Shown here: positions 9,985 to 21,300 of the stretch, piece after piece
Layout of the letters: the number at the start of each line of letters is the position of its first letter
Numbering within the stretch: the stretch's first letter is position 1
Notes under the pieces: model-generated
Database searches by the model: none
The model's input: the letters and a program-made list of their open reading frames with translations, nothing else
What the model was told of the DNA's origin: nothing
NCBI GenBank assembly: GCA_039621445.1
Contig: CP154955.1
Coordinates: forward strand, 58,807,564-58,871,563
Length of the DNA: 64,000 nucleotides
Reading direction: 5' to 3'
DNA from: Euglena gracilis
Taxonomy: Eukaryota; Euglenida; Euglenophyceae; Euglenales
Position numbers and translations under genes: made by a program

Positions 9985-11481
9985 CGCGATCCATGCACCA
10001 CTTGAAAAATGGTCTGCTTTTTGTTGAATTGGTCCTTTCTACCCCAACCTTTTGCTAGGTAAAAGTAAATCACCTTGTTGTCCACTGACAAGGAAACGGT
10101 TTCTCCAGGTTTGCTCAAACTTTTCACAGTGCCGATTGCTCCACTGAGCTCCTTTACATTGGTGTGCAAAATGGATTCTCTTCTCCAAAATTCCTGCTTA
10201 ATTTCTCCTGTGTGATGTCTAGCCCCCCCAGGCGTGTGTGCTGCTGTCTGAGTGTAACTCTCTGGTTGCATTTTGGGGGACGGGGCTGCCCCCTCAGGTG
10301 TCCAGCAGATTTTTTATTTCAGTTAATTGGGCCTTGATTTCCTGGGAAATGGGGTGTTTTGAGTCCCAGGCGGCTGTGGACTTTACCACAAAAAAATTTG
10401 CCAGGGTGTCTGTGAAAGCCCTTAAAAAGGGCATGGCCATTAGGTTGCACCTTATTTGGCCCAAAATGGCAGACAATTTCCTTTTTGACATGTAATCTTT
10501 TTCACAATTTTTCCCAGCTCCTTTTTATGGTTTTGATTTTCTTGGAGGGGAACCTGTAACTTTCCTTCCTGGAAGTTCAGTTGAAAACCCAGATGGGGTA
10601 CCACTTGGGAAGTCTGGAGGGTGGGCTTTTTCACATTTATTTTGAACCCATAATTGAGCAAAACTTTGACAACTGTTTTTAGGTGATTTTGTAAAATGTT
10701 TTGGGTGGGGGCCACCAGCAAAATGTCGTCCACGTAAATGAACACCTGGATGCTCCTTTTTCTCCACAGTTCTTCGAACGTTTTCATCGCTGACATGAAA
10801 ATTTGGGGCATTAAATTTAGCCCAAAGCAGGCTGTTTGAAACTCCCAGGTCTGCCCCCCCACCTGATGCCTTAAAAATGGCTTTAGGCCTGGACCTAATG
10901 GAGTATGAAAATAGGCATCCTTTAGGTCTATTTTTGCTGCCCAGTGGCCTGTTTCCAAAACTGGAAAACTGTGTTGGATATGATCCAGCTTGAAAGGTTT
11001 TACTTGAAACTGCTGATTTATTTTTCTGCAGTCGCTGGTCATTCTCCATTTGGTTGTTCTCCCTTCTGTTTTTGAAATTAAAAACCATGGGGTCAAATGC
11101 TGGGTTTCTGAATCCAAAACTCGTTTCACTGACCCAGTTTTTTCGTAATCCAGCAGATCTTTTTCTGCCTGGTTCAGCTCCAGGTTGGATCTGGGTTTTG
11201 GGTGGGTGAACAACTTTGGGGTATTTACCCAGGGGGGTTGAATTCCGTTTTTCATCAATTGACATGTTGCTGGGGGGCATTTTTTGTCCACCATTTTAGA
11301 CTTTTCTGAAGTCTCTGGTACAGGGTGGTATCTCCCCATTTTTACTCCATGGAATTTATATCCTGAATTAGATGATTATTTTGGGGCTGGGTGGGGGGTA
11401 TTAGCTGGTCTGCGTAAGCCGATAAGCTGGTTTGAAGATTCTGTGGCAGAATAGCCTTAAGTTTCGTGGATAACATGTTGA
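9985..11481 (-). pseudogene. DIRS-type reverse transcriptase / RNase H, broken
   Basis: The longest open part is 10,452-11,339. It contains KIDLKDAYFHTPL, the FGLNLMPQIF motif and the active site YVDDILLVAP, followed by GFKINVKK and LGFQLNF. This motif set is typical of DIRS/Ngaro (tyrosine-recombinase) retrotransposons rather than Ty3. RNase H continues after frame breaks: SDSSTHAWGG, then LSVDNKVIYFYLAKGWG near 10,060-10,100. An upstream frame (11,342-11,548) may be the N-terminal part. The gene is truncated at 9,977 before the post-RNase H domain present at 32.1-32.7 kb. It is inactive. Confidence 0.8.
11477..11481. repeat. TSD GTTGA, left side of complete Ty3 element
   Basis: GTTGA directly flanks the outer edge of the left LTR and reappears at 28,155-28,159 outside the right LTR. 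Five-base duplications are normal for Ty3/gypsy integrases. Confidence 0.85.
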
Positions 11482-11798
11482 AGTGTACGTCTGATTCCCA
11501 CTTCCCCTTTCCCAATTCCCAAAAGCCTTCGCTTTCGCCTTGGCGCACCTACTTGGGAACTGAAAATCAGAGTAACAGTAGAAACCCTTTTCCCACTTCC
11601 CCAGAAGCAAAGCACGGAGCAATGCAGGGAGTACGGACTGGATAACCAAGTCCGGTCCGATGGAAAGGAAGGAAAAGGTATAAAGAAGAATACCACCTGT
11701 GGAGAGAGAAGGGGGCACCCATTAGGAGATCCTAATAGGATCTGCTTCCATCCTAACTTCCTCAACGGAAGGGGACAGAAGCATACGCCTGGTACACA
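11482..11798 (-). repeat. 3' LTR of complete Ty3 element
   Basis: This 317-bp direct repeat matches 27,838-28,154. On the minus strand it begins TGTGTACC and ends GTACACT, giving an imperfect terminal inverted repeat (TGTGTAC/AGTGTAC). The polypurine tract abuts it at 11,799 and GTTGA abuts it on the outside. Confidence 0.92.
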
Positions 11799-11808
11799 TC
11801 CCCCTCCC
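11799..11808 (-). promoter_or_regulatory. Polypurine tract (plus-strand primer)
   Basis: The minus strand reads GGGAGGGGGA immediately before the TGTGTACC start of the 3' LTR. This is the expected position and composition for priming second-strand DNA synthesis. Confidence 0.88.
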
Positions 11809-12619
11809 AGGGCTATGCCCGATTTCCCCTTTGGACCAGGCATTCTGGCCACAGGGATTTCGGACACAGACCTGGTCTGTGGGAGGTGCACCCTGGCGCA
11901 TCCACAGTAGCCCTTTCCGTCGCACAGGGGTCCACTCAAAAAGGGGGGGCGGAAAGGAGGGGGACCCAAAAGCCCAAAACGCGCAAAATGGTTTCACCTA
12001 TTTTGCGGTGGCTTATGGGGTATAGTATATTATAGCCCGCTGGGGAAAATGGGGCTGGCAGGTTTCCTTGCCAAGCAAACCCATCCACCCAGTTTGGGTG
12101 TGCCAAAGGCACGTGGGGTTGGTCCATGGGCATTCCAGGAAAACCCATGGGGAGGGTGTGGAAGGAGGGGGCCTCTGACCAGTCACACCTGGGCAGGGCG
12201 CATGGCCAGTCAAACCTGACCACGCAAAAGGAAATCCTACTCTACAAAACCAACTGCCGGCGACAGCATTTGCCCCGGGGGGAAAGTAGAGTGGAGTGGG
12301 GGGTTGGCTTAGGCCAGAAAAGTTGTGCTGTCTGGCAGCCTTAAGGCCTCAAACGGCCGAAAAGAAAAGAGAGAGAAAGGAAAAGAGGCCGTCGGCCCTG
12401 TGCGCTGCGTGTCGCACGCCCGCGAGAGGGGAGAGGGGAGAGGGGTGTGCATGCATGCGCACGGAATCCTGCACATGGCAGCATCCCGGTGGGAACTTAC
12501 TAGCGGCGAATACCGCAAAGGGTCTTCGAAGGGGCTGTTCGGGCGAATACCCAAACAGGGTGTCAGGCGAATACCTGACGAGGGTGCTGAAAGACGCCGC
12601 ATTGGCGCTGACAGACACC
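11809..12619 (-). other. 3' untranslated region of complete Ty3 element
   Basis: About 810 bp lie between the third ORF stop and the polypurine tract. I see no coding signal, only short antiparallel ORFs. It contains several short hairpins, for example GTCAGG-CGAATA-CCTGAC near 12,562. The 50 bp next to the polypurine tract recurs inverted at 28,345-28,397. Confidence 0.6.
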
Positions 12620-15600
12620 TCACCTGCCTTTATCGGCTGGACGTTCGCGGACCTCACGCCAGTAGTCGTGTTGGCGGTCCCCTAATGGGTCCTCAACCAA
12701 CTCCAGTTGGCGTGGGGAACGCTGCGGAGCTGATTCACTCCGGATGGTGTTGAGCTCCGGATCGTTGACATCAAAGGAAGGGGTCTCCCAGTCCTTGATC
12801 CAATTATCCGGCAGCTTCTCCCTGGTACGTTCAGCATGATGCTGAAGATACCGTTGGAGCTGCTCCCAGAAAATTCTGGGCAGGATCACCGGCCTGATGA
12901 TGTAATTCATCCGGGGGTGATTCGCAGGCACCTGCGGGGGCATCCCCGGGGTCTGCTTGAAGTTGATGTCATACATCCACCTCGCTGTCCTAGCTCTTGC
13001 GGTATGGGGCCGTAATACAGCCGCCAACCAACCTCTGAAGTCCACCAAATCGTGTTCTTCAGGAGGCCACAGTGGCAAGGCGTATCCGCCATGCTGACGC
13101 TTGGAGAACAGGGGGTAAACCTGTGTCTCCCAGTCGCCATCAGTCCAGAGGTAAGGCATTCTTACCTTGGCGTGTTCCTCGACGGCGAGGCGCATTGCCC
13201 CAGCGTCGATCTGGAAGTCACGGGCCATTCCCGTGTGGCGGTAGCTTTCTACCTTTTTGAAGTCGGAGTGCTTCAGGCGTCCTTCCACCTGATTGTACTC
13301 CTTCTTCCACTTCTCCAGTGTCTCCCGGTGCTGGGGGACAATGGTGGTGACTGCTCCATCAGCAGTCTGCACGAACTTGCCTCCTATACAGTTGATGCAC
13401 AAGGCAGGGATATCCCTGTCGTGAGCATTCTCACTGTAGGAGTAGTTCAAGCTGTGCTTCCATGCATTCAGGCACTCGCCACATACGAGCGCCACACAGT
13501 TCGGCACATATGCCCTGTGATGGAACCACGAGGATTGCACCTGCCGCTTGCACACATGCACAAGCGGTTGGTTATGCCGCACATGGTGGCATACGGTGCA
13601 CGTCCAGGCAAAGGACGTGCCGTGCTGGAAATCCAACATGCAGTCCTCGCCAAAGTACTGTGCCAGTACTCTGGGTGAGCGCCTGTTCCAGAATGTCCAG
13701 GTATGTTCCGGGGCATAGTGGAAAGGTTCTCCTCGGACGAAGAGGGGCTGAATCCATCGATTCAGTGACCCTATCTGGTGCCTAATAGCAGCCAGTTTCT
13801 TCGTCCTCTCTTCCACGGTGCCTAGTCTGGTCAGGATATCCTGGGTCCAGAGCTGGGCATCCGCAGATACAGGAGGTGAAGCAGGTTCATCCTGCTCCTC
13901 ATCCGTCGATCCGGCGGAAGATTGGGCCTGTCGACCACGAGCCTTACCTTTCGGTTTGCTCTGGCCGTACCCGGACGATGCAACGGCCGAATAGTCGTGC
14001 ATTGTCGTAGGGCCTTTCGGCTGTCCGCCAGTCTGACCTCCAGCGCCACCTTTCGGTGGTGGTTTCCCATCACCGCCTTTGGAAGGGGGCTTACAGGGTG
14101 CAGCACCCGGTTTGCCTCCTTTCGGCTTCGCACTCCCGGAATCAGGAGACGACGCCTGCGGCTTACTCCTGGTATCAGGAGCCGATGGTGCTGGAGTAGA
14201 CGTTTGCCGTCTGGGCGAAGCGGGCATACTGACCACTGGGTCGCGCATGACGCTCCGAGGGGTCGGCACACGTTCCTGGGGTTGTTCAGCCGGCCGTCGC
14301 CGAGCAGGTTCATCCTGTCCGACGAGGCGTGGCACTGTGGTCGTCACCGGAATCGGTGCTTCCACAGGCGCTGGCACTCCCAGAAACTCTGCCATTGTCC
14401 TCGGGACGGCAGGGACCCTGCGCGGTGTCGGTGGTCGTGGGGGTATCTCCTCCACTTCCATTTCGACATCCGGTCTAGGAGGTTGATCCTCCACAACCGC
14501 TGGCGCAGGTGTTACGGGAGGTTGATCCTCCGGTGTAGCCGGTGCGACAGATGTCTCTGTTGGCTGGGGTTCATCCCCTGAAAATCGTTGCACTGCTGCC
14601 GGAGATGGGGGTGTGGGGATACCGACATCTGGTGTCTCCACGACCTCGGCGGCGGAGCTTGATGCTGCGCCTCCACCTCGTGGCGTTAGTGCAGCAGCCA
14701 CGGCAGTAATGCCAGTGACCACGGCGCCGAGCACACGGCCTCCTAATGCGGTGCGCGCTGCGGGGCTGGTAGGTTCTTCGAGGATGTCCTCGACGACCAT
14801 ACCAGTCACCTCGGCTGGAGGCTCAGCCGTTGGAACAGGCGTAGCATCCACAGGTATATCCCCTGCGGGTGCTGTGTCTGGCCTAGGCTGTGCCGGAGCA
14901 TGCAGAGCCGCGTAGAGGATATCCTCCACGTTCTCACCTTCCTCCTCAGGAAGTTCCTGGTCTCCACCTACCGGTGGACAGACGGGAGCCGTCGCGGGGG
15001 CCGGGGAAACCGTTCGTTCCCCTGCCGCTCGCGGGGCAGAGACGAATGATACAGCCGTTCCTGTCGGAGACGGCGGCGCTGCCTCCAGTATGGTGACGGA
15101 GGGGCTGCGGTTGCGTTCCTCCCGCCGCGGAATCGCAGTGGTGGAAGCGACTGACGCCTCACGTCTCCTTCGCGCCAGAGGTTCATCCTCTGGGGCGATG
15201 AAGGCGCGCAGATCCTCGGGCGAACGAGGATTTTCGGGGTGCCATCGGCATCCCTGGGCATCCGCCAGCCTGTAAAAGGCCAGCGTACTACTACTGGCGC
15301 TGTTGGGCCAGGGTGGCGGCCATGATGGCTGCACCCAGGCGTTGGCAGGCCTGTTCGGGCCCAGGAAGCCGCGGTAACGCGTGTCCTCCCAGACCTCGAA
15401 AAAGCCCTCCTCGAACTCCTTAACGCATGCCAGAATCGGCATACGCTGGTCGAGGATGGCCTTCGGGTGAGACATCAGCGGAAGGAATACCTCCCGGTCG
15501 AGGGTACCGCCAAACTGTCGCCGCAAATGTTCCTCCAGGCTGATATCAGCCAGGTGCCAGTTGGGGCGCAGGTGGCCGAGAATCCGACGACGAGGGCCCT

Positions 15601-18292
15601 CGATGGCGTCACCGTAATCCGGTGGCAGGCTTTCCATACCAGCCCTATCGTCCTGGGGGTCACGGAGATGTATATACACCTCCATGACATAGGTGGTCCA
15701 GGCTCGCCACCAGAACTGCTGCAGCATAAAAATACGCTGCTTGTGGACGCGGCGACTTTTGCCCTGGACATCCGGGGCGTCGCGGCACACATGCATAAGC
15801 ATGCGGCGTCCCATCTCCAGGCCCGGGTTATCCCGAGGCGGTGGAGGACTTCCGCGCACGCCGAATCCCCAGAAGTCGACAGGAAATTCCTGCCGGCAGT
15901 ACTTACAGCAGAGGTCATACCTCTGCGGGTAAGCCAGGGAAACACGCTTAACGCGGAAGGTGGAGCCGTAATGGCTCACCAGCCATACCTGAAGGTTGTT
16001 GCACCACAACACCTCGATTAGGCGTTCGATGTCGGGGTGTAGTGGGTAGAATTCCCACTGTACGCCGAGGGGTCCGACTGTATGAATACAGTCGAAGACT
16101 GCCTTCAGCCTTCGGGCCAACACACGCTGGTCCCGAAAACCCAACTGCTGCAGGTAACTGCGACCAGTGGAATCGCTGAAGAGACCCCAGTTCTGGCAGG
16201 GGTATCCCAGCCAAAACCAGAGTTCCCAGAAACCTGGCTGGGCATCCAGCAAGGGTCTGCCACCTTCACCTTCGAAGGCGTACAGATCTATTCCGTAATG
16301 GAATAGTCTGACTCGGTTCTCGGTGTGGCGTAATACCACATCGATGACTGCTTGTGGGGGAGTGACGGGGCGGTTTCCTGCAACATGGTAATCATGCTGC
16401 ATTCGCCAGCCTTCGTCCTCCAGCTCCTCCTTGAACCTCAGCACATGCTCAAAGTCTGAGAGGACTTCTGCTGGTTTTTCTTCCTCCTCACGTGCTGCTC
16501 CCTTACCTTTACCCTCACCCTTCCCTTTGCCGGCCACGCCTTTGCCTTCTCCCTTGCGTTTGCCGTCGGCCTTGCCTGTCTCCTTTCCCGTCTGGCGAAT
16601 ACCAGAGGGTCGGGCGCTCGGTGCGGCAGGAGTCGGTTCGGTACCTTCCCATTCCATCTCTGGGGAGGGACCTTGCCGTTCCGCTGCACGTCGCGGTGAC
16701 GGCGTGGCTGGGCGCTGGCTAGGAGCCTGGCGTGGGCTTGGTTTCGGCGTAGGGGGTCGCGGCTCCTTCCATACCGGAGGGATCGGCGGTGGCATTGCGG
16801 CAACAGGACGGCTCATCGCTGCCTGTGCCACTGCCGGTGGTTGCCCAGCCGGGGTATCCTGGCTGGCTTCCACCTGCATTGCCGCACCGCCTTCCGCGTC
16901 CCGTGGGCTGGGTCGCCTGGGCTGTGGGGTAAGGTTCTCCGTAACCCTATCGCGCTTCAGGGTGGCAGGCAATCCTGCCGCACCTGCCGGGGGCTCACCG
17001 GGTAATACCGGGGTTGCCACCCGCAACTGCGGTTGGTACGGATGGTACGGGGTGTATCCACGGCCCTGAAGGGCGGCCAGTGAGGAGTAATACCTCGCCC
17101 GGTGCTCTTCAGACGTGAATACTGGCTCCTGCAGGAAATGCCGAGCAAGCTCATCCTGCTCGGTTCCCGGAGGTGCAATGTGGTAGTAGGGAGCCTCCTG
17201 CCGACGCGGGACATCCCCGGGTTGGACAGGAGGTGCACTGGGCGGTCGAGTTGCCGCATGGCGGGGAGGTTCATCCTCCACCACTATGGGCTCCACCTGC
17301 CGCAGTGGCTCAACGCCCGGGAAAGGGAAGACCGGTGATGCCTGTGGCGTCCAGTGCATGAACATGTGTTGGACGTATGCCTCAGGGGGCACGTCCGACT
17401 GTCCGGCTGGGAGCACGCGTGCGCCGCGCGGGTAATCCGCGTGCGTCGCGTACCGCGAGACAAATTGCTCCGCTGGCGGCTCGCGCGGCGGCATTCGCTG
17501 CGGCGAGGGCGGGCGAGCAAAAATTCTCGTCATCCCAGGTGGGACATGCACAGCCTCACCTACCGGTGGGGGCGTGTGCTCACGCATATGCACGGTGTGG
17601 GATCCCACCGGCGTCTGCGTTTGCAGCATGGGCGGCACATACACGCCCAGGTCCATCATCGTCTCGCCCGGCTCGAATCCGGAATCGGATGCCGACGAGA
17701 AATACCGTCTCCCTGTCATCAGGGCCTGACCACAGGGACACCACTGAGCCACAGGGGTGTTGGCTACCACCAACAACTGAGCACAGTATGCATCCCAAAG
17801 GGCTTGCATAAAGGGCTCCGTTGGGGGGTGTGCGCACATACGCATCGCCCGCTCCAACGTCTCCGTAGTGCGGAAGATCATCTCTCCCGCATACGGGGGC
17901 AGGCGCGATCTGCGCTGCGCTGGTGGCTGAGGTGCCGGCTGCTGGACGGCAGATGGATCTGGTACCGCATATGCGGACCGGCTGCTGGTAGCCGCGGCGA
18001 ATACCGGGGCTGAAACCCTCTCAGCATGTGGGGCACCCGGAATCGGGGCCTCAGCATACTGAGGGTACTGGGGGTATGGCGCGCCAGAAGGCTGCGGCCA
18101 TGGTGGACCTGGTCCAGGTCCGCGCCCAGGCAGCATGATGCTACCCGAACGACGACGACAACTAAGGGTAACCTTGTTGTCAGTCGCTTTGAGTGCTGGT
18201 GCACTGAAAAGCAAGGCTTCTATCTTAATCAAAACTCTGCGAGAAAGATAGAGAAATAATGAAGTGCAGGGGGGGGTATAAACGCGAAACAT
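12620..18292 (-). CDS. Third ORF in env position, 1,890 codons, function unknown
   Basis: This intact frame starts 38 bp after the pol stop. The first 40 codons may be leader; a second likely start is the Met of MLPGRGPGP near 18,137. Residues 50-560 are Pro/Ala/Arg-rich. Residues 566-601 are a Lys/Gly stretch (GKGKGEGKGKG). Around 640-900 is a Trp-, Tyr- and His-rich globular domain with CCKYC near 793. Residues 1,000-1,480 are again low-complexity. The last 400 residues are globular with CTVCHH near 1,565, CGEC near 1,603 and CINC near 1,631, probably a zinc-binding fold. I see no signal peptide or clear membrane span, so an envelope role is unlikely. A nucleic-acid-binding or capsid-associated role is possible. 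I do not recognise the family. Confidence 0.7.
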   Translation of the reverse strand: MFRVYTPPCTSLFLYLSRRVLIKIEALLFSAPALKATDNKVTLSCRRRSGSIMLPGRGPGPGPPWPQPSGAPYPQYPQYAEAPIPGAPHAERVSAPVFAAATSSRSAYAVPDPSAVQQPAPQPPAQRRSRLPPYAGEMIFRTTETLERAMRMCAHPPTEPFMQALWDAYCAQLLVVANTPVAQWCPCGQALMTGRRYFSSASDSGFEPGETMMDLGVYVPPMLQTQTPVGSHTVHMREHTPPPVGEAVHVPPGMTRIFARPPSPQRMPPREPPAEQFVSRYATHADYPRGARVLPAGQSDVPPEAYVQHMFMHWTPQASPVFPFPGVEPLRQVEPIVVEDEPPRHAATRPPSAPPVQPGDVPRRQEAPYYHIAPPGTEQDELARHFLQEPVFTSEEHRARYYSSLAALQGRGYTPYHPYQPQLRVATPVLPGEPPAGAAGLPATLKRDRVTENLTPQPRRPSPRDAEGGAAMQVEASQDTPAGQPPAVAQAAMSRPVAAMPPPIPPVWKEPRPPTPKPSPRQAPSQRPATPSPRRAAERQGPSPEMEWEGTEPTPAAPSARPSGIRQTGKETGKADGKRKGEGKGVAGKGKGEGKGKGAAREEEEKPAEVLSDFEHVLRFKEELEDEGWRMQHDYHVAGNRPVTPPQAVIDVVLRHTENRVRLFHYGIDLYAFEGEGGRPLLDAQPGFWELWFWLGYPCQNWGLFSDSTGRSYLQQLGFRDQRVLARRLKAVFDCIHTVGPLGVQWEFYPLHPDIERLIEVLWCNNLQVWLVSHYGSTFRVKRVSLAYPQRYDLCCKYCRQEFPVDFWGFGVRGSPPPPRDNPGLEMGRRMLMHVCRDAPDVQGKSRRVHKQRIFMLQQFWWRAWTTYVMEVYIHLRDPQDDRAGMESLPPDYGDAIEGPRRRILGHLRPNWHLADISLEEHLRRQFGGTLDREVFLPLMSHPKAILDQRMPILACVKEFEEGFFEVWEDTRYRGFLGPNRPANAWVQPSWPPPWPNSASSSTLAFYRLADAQGCRWHPENPRSPEDLRAFIAPEDEPLARRRREASVASTTAIPRREERNRSPSVTILEAAPPSPTGTAVSFVSAPRAAGERTVSPAPATAPVCPPVGGDQELPEEEGENVEDILYAALHAPAQPRPDTAPAGDIPVDATPVPTAEPPAEVTGMVVEDILEEPTSPAARTALGGRVLGAVVTGITAVAAALTPRGGGAASSSAAEVVETPDVGIPTPPSPAAVQRFSGDEPQPTETSVAPATPEDQPPVTPAPAVVEDQPPRPDVEMEVEEIPPRPPTPRRVPAVPRTMAEFLGVPAPVEAPIPVTTTVPRLVGQDEPARRRPAEQPQERVPTPRSVMRDPVVSMPASPRRQTSTPAPSAPDTRSKPQASSPDSGSAKPKGGKPGAAPCKPPSKGGDGKPPPKGGAGGQTGGQPKGPTTMHDYSAVASSGYGQSKPKGKARGRQAQSSAGSTDEEQDEPASPPVSADAQLWTQDILTRLGTVEERTKKLAAIRHQIGSLNRWIQPLFVRGEPFHYAPEHTWTFWNRRSPRVLAQYFGEDCMLDFQHGTSFAWTCTVCHHVRHNQPLVHVCKRQVQSSWFHHRAYVPNCVALVCGECLNAWKHSLNYSYSENAHDRDIPALCINCIGGKFVQTADGAVTTIVPQHRETLEKWKKEYNQVEGRLKHSDFKKVESYRHTGMARDFQIDAGAMRLAVEEHAKVRMPYLWTDGDWETQVYPLFSKRQHGGYALPLWPPEEHDLVDFRGWLAAVLRPHTARARTARWMYDINFKQTPGMPPQVPANHPRMNYIIRPVILPRIFWEQLQRYLQHHAERTREKLPDNWIKDWETPSFDVNDPELNTIRSESAPQRSPRQLELVEDPLGDRQHDYWREVRERPADKGR

Positions 18293-18330
18293 TCACATAA
18301 AACACACGCATTCTCCAAAACGAAATCGTT

Positions 18331-21300
18331 TCAGAAAGTGTTTATGTTTATGTCTATGTTATTGCGCTTGTTCCACAGCTTCCAATCCTGCTGGATATAT
18401 CCAACAAAACTGGATGCTGGCTCCCAAGTGTCCTCCTCTGGCCCATACCCTTTCCAGCGAACTTTCCAGTAGTGCACACCCCTGTCGACCTTGTGGTCTA
18501 TTATCTTATCGACCACAAAGTCGTCCGTTTCAGGTAATCTGGAACGGGGCTTGAAATATAGGCAGGGGATAGCTTTTCCGTTTGGGGGGCTTAGGTACGG
18601 TTTGAAGTCGTCCATATGGACGTCCTCAATCCCGTTGGGCAAGGCAACTTTATATCGCCCGCTACTACCTAACCTCTCCAAAATTTCGCATGGGCCGAGC
18701 CAAAGAGGATCTAGCTTGGAAGATTGCATGCGGGTGCGGTTATTCCGTACCCACACGCGGTCACCTGGACTATACACAGGTGTGTTGAAGTTCTGCAAAA
18801 ACGATTTCCGTTTGTTGGAATGAATTTCTGTGATACGTGATTGGACTGCAGAGCGGAGTGATTCCACTTCTGCAAACCACGTTTCACAGCTGACGCTACT
18901 TCGGGCGGGTCTCTCCGAGGGGATATCCCCTATGGCCGGAGGGTCGCGTCCGAAAACAATTTTGTACGGTGAGTGTGGTAATACCAACCCTGGCAAGGTA
19001 TTGATGTAAAATAAACACCAATGAAGAACGGATAACCAATTCTTACCCGAGTCAGCCAGTGAAAGGCGAAGCATATTGACAACGGATTTCACGGCTGCCT
19101 CAGCTCTACCATTGCATTTCGGGCGGTATATAATGGAAAAATGCTGCTCAATGCCGAGTAAACCGCACAAAGTTGTGAAAGACCGCGAAGAGACCAAGTG
19201 ATCTGGATCACTCACGATCTCGGCGGGTAAACCCATTAAGCAGATTGCATTATCTCCAAGAATATGGATGCCAAAATTTGGGCTGTCAACCCTGCTTTTC
19301 GGCATGGAATGGCTACTATGTACCCACTCAGCCGACAGACGACAACAAAAACGTAATCGTAAATTTTGTCATCTGATCCTTTGCAAGGGTTCAAGTTCGA
19401 GAAAATCCATGCAGAGGGACGTAAAAATGTCAGGTGGTACGGGGAAAAAGTCCATCGTACCAGGGGGGGTACCTCTGCGCGGTTTCACAGCCTGACAAAT
19501 TTGGCACCGTTGCGAAATTCGCAAACAGCGCGAATATAATTCTTTTTCACTCATGTTGGTGCTATATCTGCGACCCACTAGTGAAAGAAGTTTGGGGGCC
19601 CCAGGGTGACCATGGTTTTGTGATAAGCTCAAAATCACATCATCAACCAGGTCTTGGGGTATACAATATTTATAGCCAGAATCATTCCGGAAAATAAGCC
19701 GCAATGGTGATAGAGAGTAATTCTCTATCGATTCACCATTACGAAGTCTATTCACAATGGTACTATATATAGGGTCACGCGAATAATCCCATTCACGAAA
19801 AAATAGGGGGGTAGGAGTTTCCGTACGCGTAATGCGACGGGGTCCGGCAGTGCGTCCACGCCGGCGCCTTCCACGCAATGGTGAAATGGCGATGCTGCGA
19901 TACACCCGGGAAACCGGTAGTGAATCGAGCATGTTGTCCGCAGCGTCGGATCGACGTGCGAACTGGTCAGCCTCATGGCTGCCATGAAAAGTCGCATCAC
20001 CCTCATCCGGGTTCCCAGGATAATACCAGGGGGCTCGGCTGAGAGGATCCGCAACTTTTTGCGTGTGACCTGGGGTATAAACTACCACAAGGTTAAACTG
20101 GCTCAAGAACTCATGCCATCGGCATCTTCTGCCAACTGATGACATGGCCTTGTTCAGGTCCTCGGTATACCAGCGTTGAAGGCTCTCATGATCCGTCAAC
20201 ACTAGTATCTGGACCAAGCTGCTGGCTATCCAGCTGCGGAACTTCTGGAGAATTAGCACAATGGCATATGTCTCCTTTTCGCGAATGCTCCATTTAACCT
20301 GTCCTTTCCCGTTGTCGCCCTGTAGCTTCCTGCTGAAGAAAGCCACAGGTCGGAGTTCATTCGCCGCATTATGCTGGCTAAGAACCCCGCCAACAGCGTA
20401 ATCGCTGCTGTCGACCTCCAGGACATACGGTTTGTATGGATCCGCGATATCGAGAACCACGTTCTCGAGGAGCAAGTCCTTGATTTTATTCAAGGCCTCG
20501 CGCATTTGGTCATCCCAAATGACTTTTGCGTTATCGGGTGTCCGATTTTTGAGTTGTCGGGTTAGGGGTACCGCGATTTTCGCGAAATCTTTCATGTAAA
20601 TCGCGTAGTATTGGGCTAATCCCAAAAATCCCTTTAAATGCGTTAAGGTCTTAATGACCTCAGGAGTCCATTTCTTAATGGCCTCCATCTTACTGGGTGC
20701 GGCTTTACGCTGCCCGTTGCTCAGGATGTGTCCGCAAAACTTAATAATTTTGCGAAACAGGTGCATTTTGGAACCCTTCACAAAAAGCACATGCTTTTGG
20801 AACGCGGATAATACCGCGCGCACATCGCGATAATGCGGGTCGAGGATATCCTCGCCCGATTTCGCGGATGGCGGTTGGGTTCCCACCAGTACATCATCGA
20901 TGTACACCAGAGCAAACGGTAAATCGCGCAAAACCCACTGGATCATGCGTTGAAACATGGCTGGGCCATTCTTAACACCCATGGGGAGTACCGTCCATTG
21001 GTACACACCCTTGGATGTCACGAATGCCGTGTACGGTTGCGAATCAGGATGCAAATGCATCTGATGGAAACCGTCTTCCAGATCAAAGATTGACCACAAC
21101 CGGTTATCCGATTGTTTGGTGATCAAATCCTCGATCAGCGGTAACGGGAAGGGGTCATCCTTCGTTTGGGAGTTCAGGTACCGGTAATCCAGCACCAGTC
21201 TCCACTTCTTCTGACCAGACTGGTCAGCGGGTTTGGGCACCACAAAAGCTTGTGATGTCCACTCGCTCTTGGAAGGGATAATCCACTTCCGCTGGATGAG

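Larger units (their letters stand above)
9977..11481 (-). mobile_element. DIRS/Ngaro-like retrotransposon fragment (5' portion resumes at 28,155)
   Basis: The minus strand encodes reverse transcriptase and RNase H of the DIRS/Ngaro type, related to the fragment at 32,136-33,850. At 11,481 it is interrupted by the LTR of the complete Ty3 element. The TSD GTTGA lies here and again at 28,155, so this element was the insertion target. Its downstream end (9,977) is fused to Ty3 gag. No tyrosine recombinase or LTR-type integrase is seen. Confidence 0.75.

Noticed and set aside
12620-18292. Third ORF as a classical retroviral envelope
   Set aside because: No signal peptide, no clear transmembrane span and no fusion-peptide-like segment. 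The zinc-like Cys pairs argue for a cytosolic protein.
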